Shown here: positions 1 through 5,216 of the stretch, in pieces
Layout: each line of letters begins with the position of its first letter
Position numbering within the stretch: the first letter of the stretch is position 1
From: an uncultured Prevotellaceae bacterium
GTDB taxonomy: Bacteria > Bacteroidota > Bacteroidia > Bacteroidales > Bacteroidaceae
DNA: 9,973 nt
Assembly: GCA_937910905.1 (NCBI GenBank)
Contig: CALEPV010000048.1
Span: forward strand, 1 to 9,973
Direction: 5' to 3'
Program-made: the position numbers and the translations under genes
Notes under the pieces: model-generated
What the model saw: only the letters and a program-made list of their open reading frames with translations
Told to the model about the DNA's origin: nothing
The model's database searches: none

Positions 1-140
1 CATACTGTAAAGAGTCAACTGGCAAGTGCAATTACAGTGCGAACTTAGGCACAATGGTTGAAGAAGGCCTCATTAGGTGTGCAGCAACTGCACCTCTATC
101 TTGGAGGTTTAGGCATGATGGGGTAGGAGTATTGAGTCTC

Positions 141-180
141 CAAAAAGAGAAGACGCATCACAGAGTTGTGGTGCGTCTTC
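141..180 (-). terminator. Rho-independent terminator of the CAT tRNA gene
   Basis: A 13-bp stem (arms 149-161 and 168-180, one G-T wobble) closes a 6-nt loop. Read on the minus strand it is followed by TCTTTTTGG at 148-140. It starts 8 bases past the 3' end of the minus-strand tRNA at 188..261, so it most likely ends that transcript. Confidence 0.88.
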
Positions 181-187
181 GGACTTG

Positions 188-261
188 TAGCGGGAATGAG
201 GATTGAACTCATGACCTCATGATTATGAATCATGCGCTCTAACCAGCTGAGCTATCCCGCC
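188..261 (-). tRNA. tRNA with anticodon CAT (elongator Met likely; Ile2 possible)
   Basis: The minus strand folds into a complete 74-nt cloverleaf: 7-bp acceptor stem (one G-U at 1-72), D arm GCTC...GAGC, anticodon stem CATGA/TCATG around loop TTCATAA, T stem ATGAG/CTCAT around TTCAATC, discriminator A. The anticodon is CAT. It is not the initiator: the anticodon stem lacks the three G-C pairs of tRNA-fMet and base 1 is paired. Elongator Met is the likely identity. A CAT tRNA could also be tRNA-Ile2, read as Ile after lysidine modification by TilS; sequence alone does not settle this. CCA is not encoded, which fits Bacteroidetes. It is a single-gene unit with its own promoter and terminator. 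Confidence 0.93.
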
Positions 262-283
262 AGCACTGTTTTGAATGCGGGTG

Positions 284-315
284 CAAAGGTACGCCTTTTC
301 GCCTAAAGCTCCAAA
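284..315 (-). promoter_or_regulatory. Bacteroidetes-type promoter of the CAT tRNA
   Basis: On the minus strand TTTG (315-312) is followed after 20 bp by TACCTTTG (291-284). This matches the Bacteroidetes primary sigma consensus TTTG - about 19-21 bp - TAnnTTTG. The -7 box ends 22 bases before the first base of the mature tRNA. Confidence 0.85.
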
Positions 316-342
316 CTTTAGTCGCAACTTTTCGCAGCGTGC

Positions 343-382
343 ATATAAAATTGAGCCTCCGCATGAGAGAATGCAGAGGCTC
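343..382 (-). terminator. Terminator of the ferredoxin gene
   Basis: Arms 353-364 and 371-382 form a 12-bp stem with one mismatch around a 6-nt loop. On the minus strand the stem is followed by AATTTTATATG. It lies 32 bases past the ferredoxin stop codon and upstream of the tRNA promoter, so it separates the two units. Confidence 0.82.
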
Positions 383-414
383 ATTGTCGATCGAACTTAA
401 GACTGCCGATAGAA

Positions 415-582
415 TCAGGGCAGGCTGATAGCGCCAGATGGGCAAGCGTCAGCGCATGTGCCGCACTCTGTGCACTCGTCAGGGTTGATGCTGTAGATGT
501 CGCCTTCGGAGATTGCTCCTACTGGACATTCGTCTATGCAAGTGCCGCAAGCGACACAGTCGTTACCAATTACGTAAGCCAT
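415..582 (-). CDS. 2[4Fe-4S] bacterial-type ferredoxin, 55 aa
   Basis: A soluble low-potential electron carrier of the clostridial ferredoxin type, expected in the cytoplasm. The 55 residues hold two CxxCxxCxxxCP motifs: Cys 9, 12, 15, 19 and Cys 37, 40, 43, 47, each followed by Pro. The first three Cys of one motif plus the last of the other should bind each of two [4Fe-4S] clusters. Length and internal twofold symmetry are normal for the family. The open frame continues upstream to 663, but the start is placed at ATG 580-582 (MAYVI): this is the usual family N-terminus, and the extension would lie upstream of or inside the promoter at 629..659. It is monocistronic, with its own promoter and terminator. 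Its partner oxidoreductase cannot be told from the neighbours; pyruvate:ferredoxin oxidoreductase or Rnf are only general candidates. Confidence 0.95.
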   Translation of the reverse strand: MAYVIGNDCVACGTCIDECPVGAISEGDIYSINPDECTECGTCADACPSGAISLP

Positions 583-628
583 TGTAAATTCGTTTTGAAA
601 TGATGTGTTGTTAATGATGTTTGCGGGG

Positions 629-659
629 CAAAGGTAATTACATTTAGTGATACGTGCAA
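629..659 (-). promoter_or_regulatory. Bacteroidetes-type promoter of the ferredoxin gene
   Basis: On the minus strand TTGC (659-656) precedes TACCTTTG (636-629) by 19 bp. The -7 box is a perfect TAnnTTTG; the -33 element is a one-base variant. The predicted leader is about 40 nt, AT-rich and without a Shine-Dalgarno site. Confidence 0.8.
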
Positions 660-695
660 GCATTTGTCATAAAAACAAGTGCTGTCCAATACCTA

Positions 696-870
696 AGTGA
701 TGGTTAAAAAATAACTTGGGACGATTTTATAGGAAAGGATTATCACTCATCTTTTTGGCTTCTTTGCCTCCACTCATCAGTCACGTAGCCCGCTACGCTC
801 CTTCTTCGTGAAGACAAATAAGCTCAAAAATATGAGTCAAATCGTCCCAACTTATTATTTAATCATCACT
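696..870. repeat. Non-coding element with 32-nt imperfect inverted ends (MITE-like)
   Basis: Arms 696-727 and 839-870 are inverted copies of each other with 29 of 32 bases matching. Just inside, 745-760 and 820-836 form a second inverted pair (core ACTCAT, T-rich run, GCT). The centre holds a perfect palindromic hairpin, CGTAGC-CC-GCTACG (784-797), and a small TCTTC-GT-GAAGA hairpin (803-814). No open frame of note lies inside. The whole could fold into one long hairpin. Size and structure resemble a miniature inverted-repeat element or a dispersed structured repeat; no clear target-site duplication is visible. It sits downstream of the esterase and upstream of the ferredoxin promoter, so it might also act as a barrier to transcription. 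Confidence 0.7.
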
Positions 871-882
871 AAAAGTAGTGAT
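865..882 (-). terminator. Weak hairpin just downstream of the esterase stop
   Basis: ATCACTA-AAAG-TAGTGAT is a perfect 7-bp stem with a 4-nt loop, 10 bases past the esterase stop on the minus strand. It is followed by GATTAAATAAT, a poor T-tract, so it is at best a weak terminator. It shares the ATCACT sequence with the right arm of the inverted-repeat element. Confidence 0.35.
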
Positions 883-892
883 TGTGCCGTAA

Positions 893-1738
893 CTATTGCA
901 CTACGGTGAGGCGATAGATCTGCTGAGAGGACATGCCCTTGTATGCTCGCGACATGTTCTGAAGGGTGATGTCTATCTCGCGGTTTAGCGAGCGCTCTTC
1001 GTCTTCGAGGGTGTGCTCGAACAGCCAGTCGTAGGCTTCTGGCATGTAGAAGATACGTGCCAGAGCACCGTGCGATGCGCCGGGCAGCCAGTCGTAGCGC
1101 AGGCGGTTGGACTGCTTGCGGGCTATCATCCCCTCCACCACCACCTTGGAGTAGCGCACGGGAATGGCGCGGTCGGCAGTGCCGTGCATGATCCATAGCG
1201 GCAGCTCGCCCAGGCGCGACTGGTCCTTCAGTGTGCAGCCGCCGCACAGGGCTATTGCTGCTGCAATTTTGTCGGGGTATGTGCCAGCCAGGTCGAGGGT
1301 GCCGTAGCCGCCCAAACTCATGCCTATGGAGTAGACGCGGGCTGTGTCCACGAGGTAGTTTTCCTCGGTCCAATCCAGTATGTCGATGATCTTGCGCGGG
1401 CTCCACGCGCCTCCCGGGTTCTGCGGAGCGATGATGATGGCGGGTATGGAGCGCCCCTTGGCTACAGCGTCCAGTGGGCCATACTTGCGCACGCGCTCCA
1501 AGTTGCGTCCGCAGAGGCTGGCTCCGTGCAGGAATATCACCACAGGTACTGGTTGCGAGATGGTGTCGTAGCCTTCGGGCGTATAAATCCAGAAGTTGTA
1601 TCCTTGCGGTATGACATTGCGGTAGGCCTTCAACATGTGCCCCTTGGAGGTGCGGCGATGAACTGTCTGTGCGTATACAGCCTGTCCGCCCAAGAGGACC
1701 GACAGACAGAACATTATGAGCAGCAGGCGCGTTTTCAT
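893..1738 (-). CDS. Secreted alpha/beta hydrolase, esterase/PHB-depolymerase-like
   Basis: A 281-residue exported serine hydrolase. Residues 1-23 are a signal peptide: Lys3-Arg4, a hydrophobic core, and VYA before Gln24, a normal signal peptidase I site. The mature protein shows the alpha/beta-hydrolase order: oxyanion-hole motif FLHG (69-72), nucleophile elbow GMSLGG with Ser141, acid Asp189 in GTADRAIP, and His223 in ASHG. This layout fits the phospholipase/carboxylesterase and polyhydroxybutyrate-depolymerase-like esterases found in Bacteroidetes, often linked to polysaccharide de-esterification; the substrate here is unknown. After the catalytic His there is a tail of about 58 residues, partly charged and probably helical. 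The ATG at 1736-1738 is the only start that keeps the signal peptide. No TAnnTTTG box lies in the 82-bp gap upstream, so it is probably transcribed with the lipoprotein gene ahead of it. That gap is filled by tandem repeats. Confidence 0.87.
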   Translation of the reverse strand: MKTRLLLIMFCLSVLLGGQAVYAQTVHRRTSKGHMLKAYRNVIPQGYNFWIYTPEGYDTISQPVPVVIFLHGASLCGRNLERVRKYGPLDAVAKGRSIPAIIIAPQNPGGAWSPRKIIDILDWTEENYLVDTARVYSIGMSLGGYGTLDLAGTYPDKIAAAIALCGGCTLKDQSRLGELPLWIMHGTADRAIPVRYSKVVVEGMIARKQSNRLRYDWLPGASHGALARIFYMPEAYDWLFEHTLEDEERSLNREIDITLQNMSRAYKGMSSQQIYRLTVVQ

Positions 1739-1746
1739 TCCGTATT

Positions 1747-1826
1747 ATTCATTCATCATTCATTCATTCATTCATCCTTCATCCTTCATCCTTCATCCTT
1801 CATCCCTCATCCCTCATCCCTCATTC
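1747..1826. repeat. Compound tandem repeat: ATTC tetramers then TTCATCC/CTCATCC heptamers
   Basis: Plus-strand reading: ATTC units from 1747 to 1773 (two copies, an ATC, then four copies), then five TTCATCC heptamers (1771-1805), two CTCATCC (1806-1819), and a diverged unit (1820-1826). It fills nearly all of the gap between the lipoprotein and esterase genes, and its last unit includes the lipoprotein stop codon (TCA at 1821-1823, TGA on the minus strand). Minus-strand units read GGATGAA, purine-rich and close to a ribosome-binding/ATG pattern. Confidence 0.93.
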
Positions 1827-3422
1827 AACAGCCAGCTTAAAGATGCCGTTGCCTCGTGAACCGACAATAGCAGTGTTGCCCACCACTACTGGCGATGACT
1901 CGAAGTTGTAGCCTACCTGCTCCTCAGCCAGCACCTCGCCTGTCCGACCTCGCATCAGGTAGACCTTTCCTGTGGCATCGCCTGTGAGTACGAACAGTTC
2001 GCCGCTCTCGTTGGTGAAGCTCACCGGCGACGACCAAGCCCAAGCACGCAGCGGCACGCGGTAGCTGATGCTGCCGTCGTGGGTGTTCAGAGCTAGCGTT
2101 TCGCCCTGCACGGATGCAGCCGAATTGCGACAGATGTTCAGGAACAGCAGGCTGTCGCAGTCGCCGCTACCCAGCAGCAGGGTGCCATAGACGCCACCGT
2201 CGAGGGTCTTGCCAGGAAACTCCTTGCGTGTGCAGGGCACTTGCTGTTCCCACACCAGCTGGCCGTCGAGTGCGCAGAGCTTCACTATGTGACTCTGGCC
2301 TTCATCACCCTGCTTGTCCACCTCGCACGCACTATATATATAAGGAACACCATTCTCCTCTCTGCACACTACGGTGGCATCGGTGTCATCGTGGTTGCTG
2401 TAGAGCCATACGGGGTGTAGGGTATTGAGGTTCACGCATACGATGTTGCCGTGGTTGTCGGCGAAGTAGCCGTAGTTGCGGTACACGCAGAGGCTCGATT
2501 CGATGCCTGGTGCAGCTCCGTTCACACGATAGCGCAACACTCGAACCATACGCAAGCTGCCCTTCTCGCGCACGAACTGATGCAGGCTGCCGTTCTCACC
2601 TGGCCAGAACAGGAAGCCGCCAGCCACTATGGGCGACGAGTCAAAGGCGTTCCATCCGCGCCAGGCGCGATGATCCTGGGGGAAGAAGTACACCCGCTCG
2701 TGGCGCAGAAGGTCGAATGCCTGACAGCCGAATGGGGTGGTGCGTGGCACGCCCTGGCCTACGTATAGGTTCATGTACTCAGGGTCGAGCGACATCGTGC
2801 CCTTCACCACATTGCCTGCGTCGAGGGGCTGGCGCGAGCGCTTGCCTGTGTCGTAGTTGATGAAGTACACTTCGCCGCACAGCGATGCTACCATCACCTC
2901 GCGGTTGCCGAAGTCGGCGGTGAGCTGTGCAGAGCTGTCGGAGCGAAAATGCGCCATTTCATCGGATGTCCATTCGGCGTAGAGGGGCTGCCCTGTCCAT
3001 CCTGTGCCTCCGCCCCATTGCCCGTACTTCGTCACCACGGTGTCAAACTCGGTTTCAAAGCGCCAAACTATGGTGATGCTTGAAGGTGTGCCCTTCACCC
3101 TGCCGCCGAAGGAAGCGTTGCGCAGCTGGTTGGCGCGGAATGTGCGGACTCCGTGCTTGGCGGGATAGGGGTCGTTGAGATACTGTAGCTGCATGTCGAT
3201 GCTGTCCAGTGTGTCCACAACGAAGTGTATGGATTGTGCCGATGCGTATACGGTGTCTGGTAGCGGCATGAGGGGCTTCGCAGCCTGCTCCGGCTCGATG
3301 GAATCGGCCAAAATGGTACTGTCGGCCTCCCGGCTGGCTGCTGATGAGGCCTTGCCACCGCATGCGCAGAAAGTTAGGCCGGCGGCTGCAAGGCAGATAA
3401 TAGTGTATGATGTTTTGTTCAT
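1821..3422 (-). CDS. PQQ-like beta-propeller lipoprotein
   Basis: A 533-residue exported protein. Residues 1-21 look like a lipoprotein signal: Lys3, a hydrophobic core, then FCAC with Cys21 the likely lipidated residue (Ala at -1, Gly-Gly after); Cys19 is an alternative. Residues 22-55 are a Ser/Ala/Glu-rich linker. The rest holds diverged propeller repeats of the PQQ/BamB type: SSPIVAGG (262-269), the blade around 309-340 with NIVCVN and PVWLY, LCALDGQLVWEQ (382-393), SSPVSF with GKVYLMRGRTGEV (464-498), and SSPVVVG with GIFKLAVE at the C-terminus (509-533). No enzyme motif is seen; such propellers usually scaffold or bind partners at the envelope. The start is ATG 3420-3422. A GTG at 3429-3431 lies at or before the predicted transcription start and is unlikely. 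The esterase downstream on the same strand is its probable operon partner. Confidence 0.83.
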   Translation of the reverse strand: MNKTSYTIICLAAAGLTFCACGGKASSAASREADSTILADSIEPEQAAKPLMPLPDTVYASAQSIHFVVDTLDSIDMQLQYLNDPYPAKHGVRTFRANQLRNASFGGRVKGTPSSITIVWRFETEFDTVVTKYGQWGGGTGWTGQPLYAEWTSDEMAHFRSDSSAQLTADFGNREVMVASLCGEVYFINYDTGKRSRQPLDAGNVVKGTMSLDPEYMNLYVGQGVPRTTPFGCQAFDLLRHERVYFFPQDHRAWRGWNAFDSSPIVAGGFLFWPGENGSLHQFVREKGSLRMVRVLRYRVNGAAPGIESSLCVYRNYGYFADNHGNIVCVNLNTLHPVWLYSNHDDTDATVVCREENGVPYIYSACEVDKQGDEGQSHIVKLCALDGQLVWEQQVPCTRKEFPGKTLDGGVYGTLLLGSGDCDSLLFLNICRNSAASVQGETLALNTHDGSISYRVPLRAWAWSSPVSFTNESGELFVLTGDATGKVYLMRGRTGEVLAEEQVGYNFESSPVVVGNTAIVGSRGNGIFKLAVE

Positions 3423-3434
3423 AGTAATCACTTA

Positions 3435-3467
3435 CAAAGGTAGGGCTTTTACGGTTTGCGACACAAA
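3435..3467 (-). promoter_or_regulatory. Promoter of the lipoprotein-esterase unit
   Basis: On the minus strand TTTG (3467-3464), 21 bp, then TACCTTTG (3442-3435). The -7 box ends only 12 bases before the ATG at 3422, so the leader would be under about 10 nt. The short leader helps fix the start codon of the gene. Confidence 0.8.
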
Positions 3468-3494
3468 AAAGTTGAACATTTTGGCTATAATGCT

Positions 3495-3524
3495 GTTGTT
3501 TTAACATAAAAACACCTACCTTTG
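3495..3524 (+). promoter_or_regulatory. Promoter of tRNA-Leu(TAG)
   Basis: GTTG (3495-3498), 18 bp, then TACCTTTG (3517-3524), a perfect TAnnTTTG -7 box. It is divergent from the lipoprotein promoter, with about 50 bp between the two -7 boxes. Confidence 0.78.
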
Positions 3525-3536
3525 CAGCCGTCTAAC

Positions 3537-3550
3537 GGGTGACGTCACCC
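3537..3550. promoter_or_regulatory. Perfect 14-nt palindrome in the tRNA-Leu leader
   Basis: GGGTGACGTCACCC is an exact palindrome between the tRNA-Leu -7 box and the mature tRNA. It could be an operator for a dimeric regulator, a processing hairpin in the 5' leader, or chance. The palindrome is certain; the function is not. Confidence 0.45.
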
Positions 3551-3559
3551 CTGCAAGAT

Positions 3560-3641
3560 GCGCCTGTGGTGGAATTGGTAGACACGCTAGACTTAGGATC
3601 TAGTGCCGCGAGGCGTGTAAGTTCGAGTCTTATCAGGCGTA
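3560..3641 (+). tRNA. tRNA-Leu, anticodon TAG
   Basis: A complete class II tRNA of 82 nt: acceptor GCGCCTG/CAGGCGT (one G-U), the TGGTGGAAT...GGTAGACAC D-region typical of tRNA-Leu, anticodon stem CTAGA/TCTAG around loop CTTAGGA (anticodon TAG, reads CUN codons, mainly CUA and CUG), a long variable arm GCC-GCGA-GGC, T stem GTAAG/CTTAT around TTCGAGT, discriminator A. CCA is not encoded. Its 3' end is 10 bases from the stop codon of the convergent dprA gene. Confidence 0.95.
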
Positions 3642-3651
3642 CAATGTAGAT

Positions 3652-4797
3652 TCAAGAGTAGAGAAGATGGTAGTGGTTTCCTGCCATCTTTTTTATTATC
3701 CCCTTCATCTCCAGTGTCATCAGCGTGGATGTCAGCCTTGCGCTGGGCAGTGCCGTAGCCATAATCAGCTCGGAGAAGTCGGCATCTTGATGGGTTGTCA
3801 TCGTGGCCATTACCAGTCGCTCGCTGTCGCTCAGCTCCGGGAACAGCTCTTTCTGCGCAGGTGCGGATGCTGCTGTGCCGGTAATCTGCCAGTTAAGGTC
3901 GGTGATTACATCGCTGATGGATGTTGTCAGCGTGGCTATGTGATGCCGTATCAGATTGTTACAGCCGCGGGACATGGCATCGGTGCTGCGTCCCGGATAT
4001 GCGTAGACGCTGCGGTTGTAGCCGTTGGCTATGTTGGCGGTGATGAGCGAACCGCCCTTCTCCGCTGACTCTACCACGATGGTGGCATCGGCCAGACCTG
4101 CCACTATGCGGTTGCGCTGCACAAAGTTGATTTTGTCGATGTGGCTGTAGCTCATCAGCTCGGTGAGCAATCCGCCATTTCGTACCATTTCAACGGCTAC
4201 GGGGCGGTGCATTCGCGGGTATATCTCATCCAGGCCGCTGGCCAATACGCCTACTGTGTTCAGCCCGTTCGACAGTGCCGCCCGGTGTGCTGCGATGTCA
4301 ATGCCGTAGGCCAGTCCGCTGACGATGATGGCGTCCGGCAACATCTCACGCAGCTCTTCGGCTATGCGCTGACACTGGTTGCGTCCGTACTCTGTGCAGC
4401 GGCGTGTACCCACGATGCTGATGATGTGCGCGGCGTTCAGGTCGGCTGTGCCAAGGTAGTACAGGATGGTCGGAGCGTCGTCGCATTGTCGCAGGCGGGC
4501 AGGGTAGACAGCGCTGTCCTGTATGGGCAGGATGCGTATGTGGTGATTCTGGGCATACAGCAATTCCTCCTCGCATCGGCTCATCTCGCCTTCCAAGCGG
4601 TCCAGCATCTGCTCAGCACGTGGCGCGAGCTCAGGTATAAGAGCTGTGATGTCGTGGCGCTGCTTGTAGATGGCTGCTGCGCTCCCCGCACGTTCCAGCA
4701 TCTGCCGTTGCAGCGTGCTGTTGTAGGGGAACACGCGTGTCAGCGCCATTGTGCATAGCAGCTCTTGTTCGTTTATGGTGGTGGCGATGGTGCTCAC
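3652..4797 (-). CDS. dprA: DNA processing protein DprA
   Basis: DprA (Smf) binds incoming single-stranded DNA and loads RecA during natural transformation; it acts in the cytoplasm. The 381 residues show a helical N-terminal region (about 1-80), then the Rossmann-like DprA core with IVGTRRCTEYG (128-138), SGLAYGIDIAAH (160-171), NRIVAGL (229-235) and ESAEKGGSLITA (243-254), then a C-terminal winged-helix-like domain (about 322-381). Length is normal for the family. I place the start at GTG 4795-4797, which overlaps the stop of the upstream thioesterase gene in GTGA; this keeps the N-terminal helix (EQELLCTMALTR) seen in relatives. An ATG at 4747-4749 would cut into it. It is the last gene of a three-gene operon. 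Its last codons double as the terminator of the convergent tRNA-Leu. Confidence 0.93.
   Translation of the reverse strand: MSTIATTINEQELLCTMALTRVFPYNSTLQRQMLERAGSAAAIYKQRHDITALIPELAPRAEQMLDRLEGEMSRCEEELLYAQNHHIRILPIQDSAVYPARLRQCDDAPTILYYLGTADLNAAHIISIVGTRRCTEYGRNQCQRIAEELREMLPDAIIVSGLAYGIDIAAHRAALSNGLNTVGVLASGLDEIYPRMHRPVAVEMVRNGGLLTELMSYSHIDKINFVQRNRIVAGLADATIVVESAEKGGSLITANIANGYNRSVYAYPGRSTDAMSRGCNNLIRHHIATLTTSISDVITDLNWQITGTAASAPAQKELFPELSDSERLVMATMTTHQDADFSELIMATALPSARLTSTLMTLEMKGIIKKMAGNHYHLLYS
3664..3695 (+). terminator. Terminator of tRNA-Leu, inside the dprA 3' end
   Basis: Arms 3664-3673 and 3681-3690 form a 10-bp stem (one wobble) around TGGTTTC, followed on the plus strand by TTTTATTA. 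The hairpin lies wholly within codons for the last residues of the minus-strand dprA. Read on the minus strand it is followed by CTCTAC, so it works in the tRNA direction only. Confidence 0.85.
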
Positions 4798-5216
4798 GGC
4801 TCGTCCTGATTGGCAATTTTGTCCAGTATGTCTATGCCTGCACTCAGCTTGCCGTTCACCACACACACGGTGGTTACCTCGGCGCGGTTGCACAGCTCGT
4901 AGTCCGGCAGGCGATAGATGTCTTGATAGAATATGTACTTCACTCCCTTCTTCTCCACGTTGAGGCACGATAGAAACTCGTCGCCGCTGTGCAGCGGCTG
5001 CTTGAACGAGATGGTGATGCGTGCCACTACGGCATCGATGCCTTGCTCGTGCAGTTGTGCGAAGCTCACTCTCTCTGCCAGCAGGAACTCGTGGCGGGTG
5101 TGCTCGGTGTAGTGCAGGTAGTTGGCATTGTTGACTATCCCCTGCAGGTCGCATTCGTAGTCGCGCACCTTCATGCGCAGGGTGTAGCGGTACTTTGGTG
5201 TCGGGCCTGTTTTCAT
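4794..5216 (-). CDS. Hotdog-fold acyl-CoA thioesterase, YbgC/FadM-like
   Basis: A 140-residue protein of the 4-hydroxybenzoyl-CoA thioesterase type, expected to hydrolyse acyl-CoA thioesters in the cytoplasm. The active-site segment is YECDLQGIVNNANYLHYTE (20-38): Asp23 aligns with the catalytic Asp of the family (Asp17 of the Pseudomonas enzyme), followed by G26-I-V and NANY. The rest is the expected beta-sheet of a single hotdog domain; such proteins form tetramers. The start is ATG 5214-5216, overlapping the TGA of the DUF2851 gene in ATGA; the open frame upstream of it is only the other-frame reading of that gene. Its own stop overlaps the GTG of dprA. Both overlaps suggest translational coupling. 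The physiological substrate cannot be told from sequence. Confidence 0.9.
   Translation of the reverse strand: MKTGPTPKYRYTLRMKVRDYECDLQGIVNNANYLHYTEHTRHEFLLAERVSFAQLHEQGIDAVVARITISFKQPLHSGDEFLSCLNVEKKGVKYIFYQDIYRLPDYELCNRAEVTTVCVVNGKLSAGIDILDKIANQDEP

Noticed and set aside
239..445. A 68-codon minus-strand frame across the tRNA promoter and ferredoxin terminator
   Set aside because: It runs through a terminator, a promoter and into the tRNA gene, with no protein-like features.
583..663. 27-residue N-terminal extension of the ferredoxin
   Set aside because: It would start upstream of the promoter -7 box at 636-629, and ferredoxins of this type begin directly with the MAYVI-like segment.
784..814. 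CRISPR-like or integron-like site from the central palindromes of the inverted element
   Set aside because: There is only one copy of each hairpin, no regularly spaced repeats and no cas or integrase gene in the window.
696..870. Calling the inverted-repeat element an insertion sequence
   Set aside because: It contains no transposase reading frame and I could not find a clear target-site duplication, so it is reported only as a MITE-like repeat.
1526..1840. Plus-strand frame reading through the tandem repeat
   Set aside because: Its C-terminal half is just translated ATTC/TTCATCC repeat and its N-terminal half is antisense to the esterase.
2114..2860. Several plus-strand frames inside the lipoprotein gene
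   Set aside because: They are Arg/His/Cys-rich shadow frames with no motifs and lie wholly opposite a gene with clear propeller repeats and a signal peptide.
4798..5154. N-terminal extension of dprA back to 5154
   Set aside because: This part is the other-frame reading of the thioesterase gene and is Arg/His-rich without family similarity. The GTG at 4797 fits both the gene overlap and the known DprA N-terminus.
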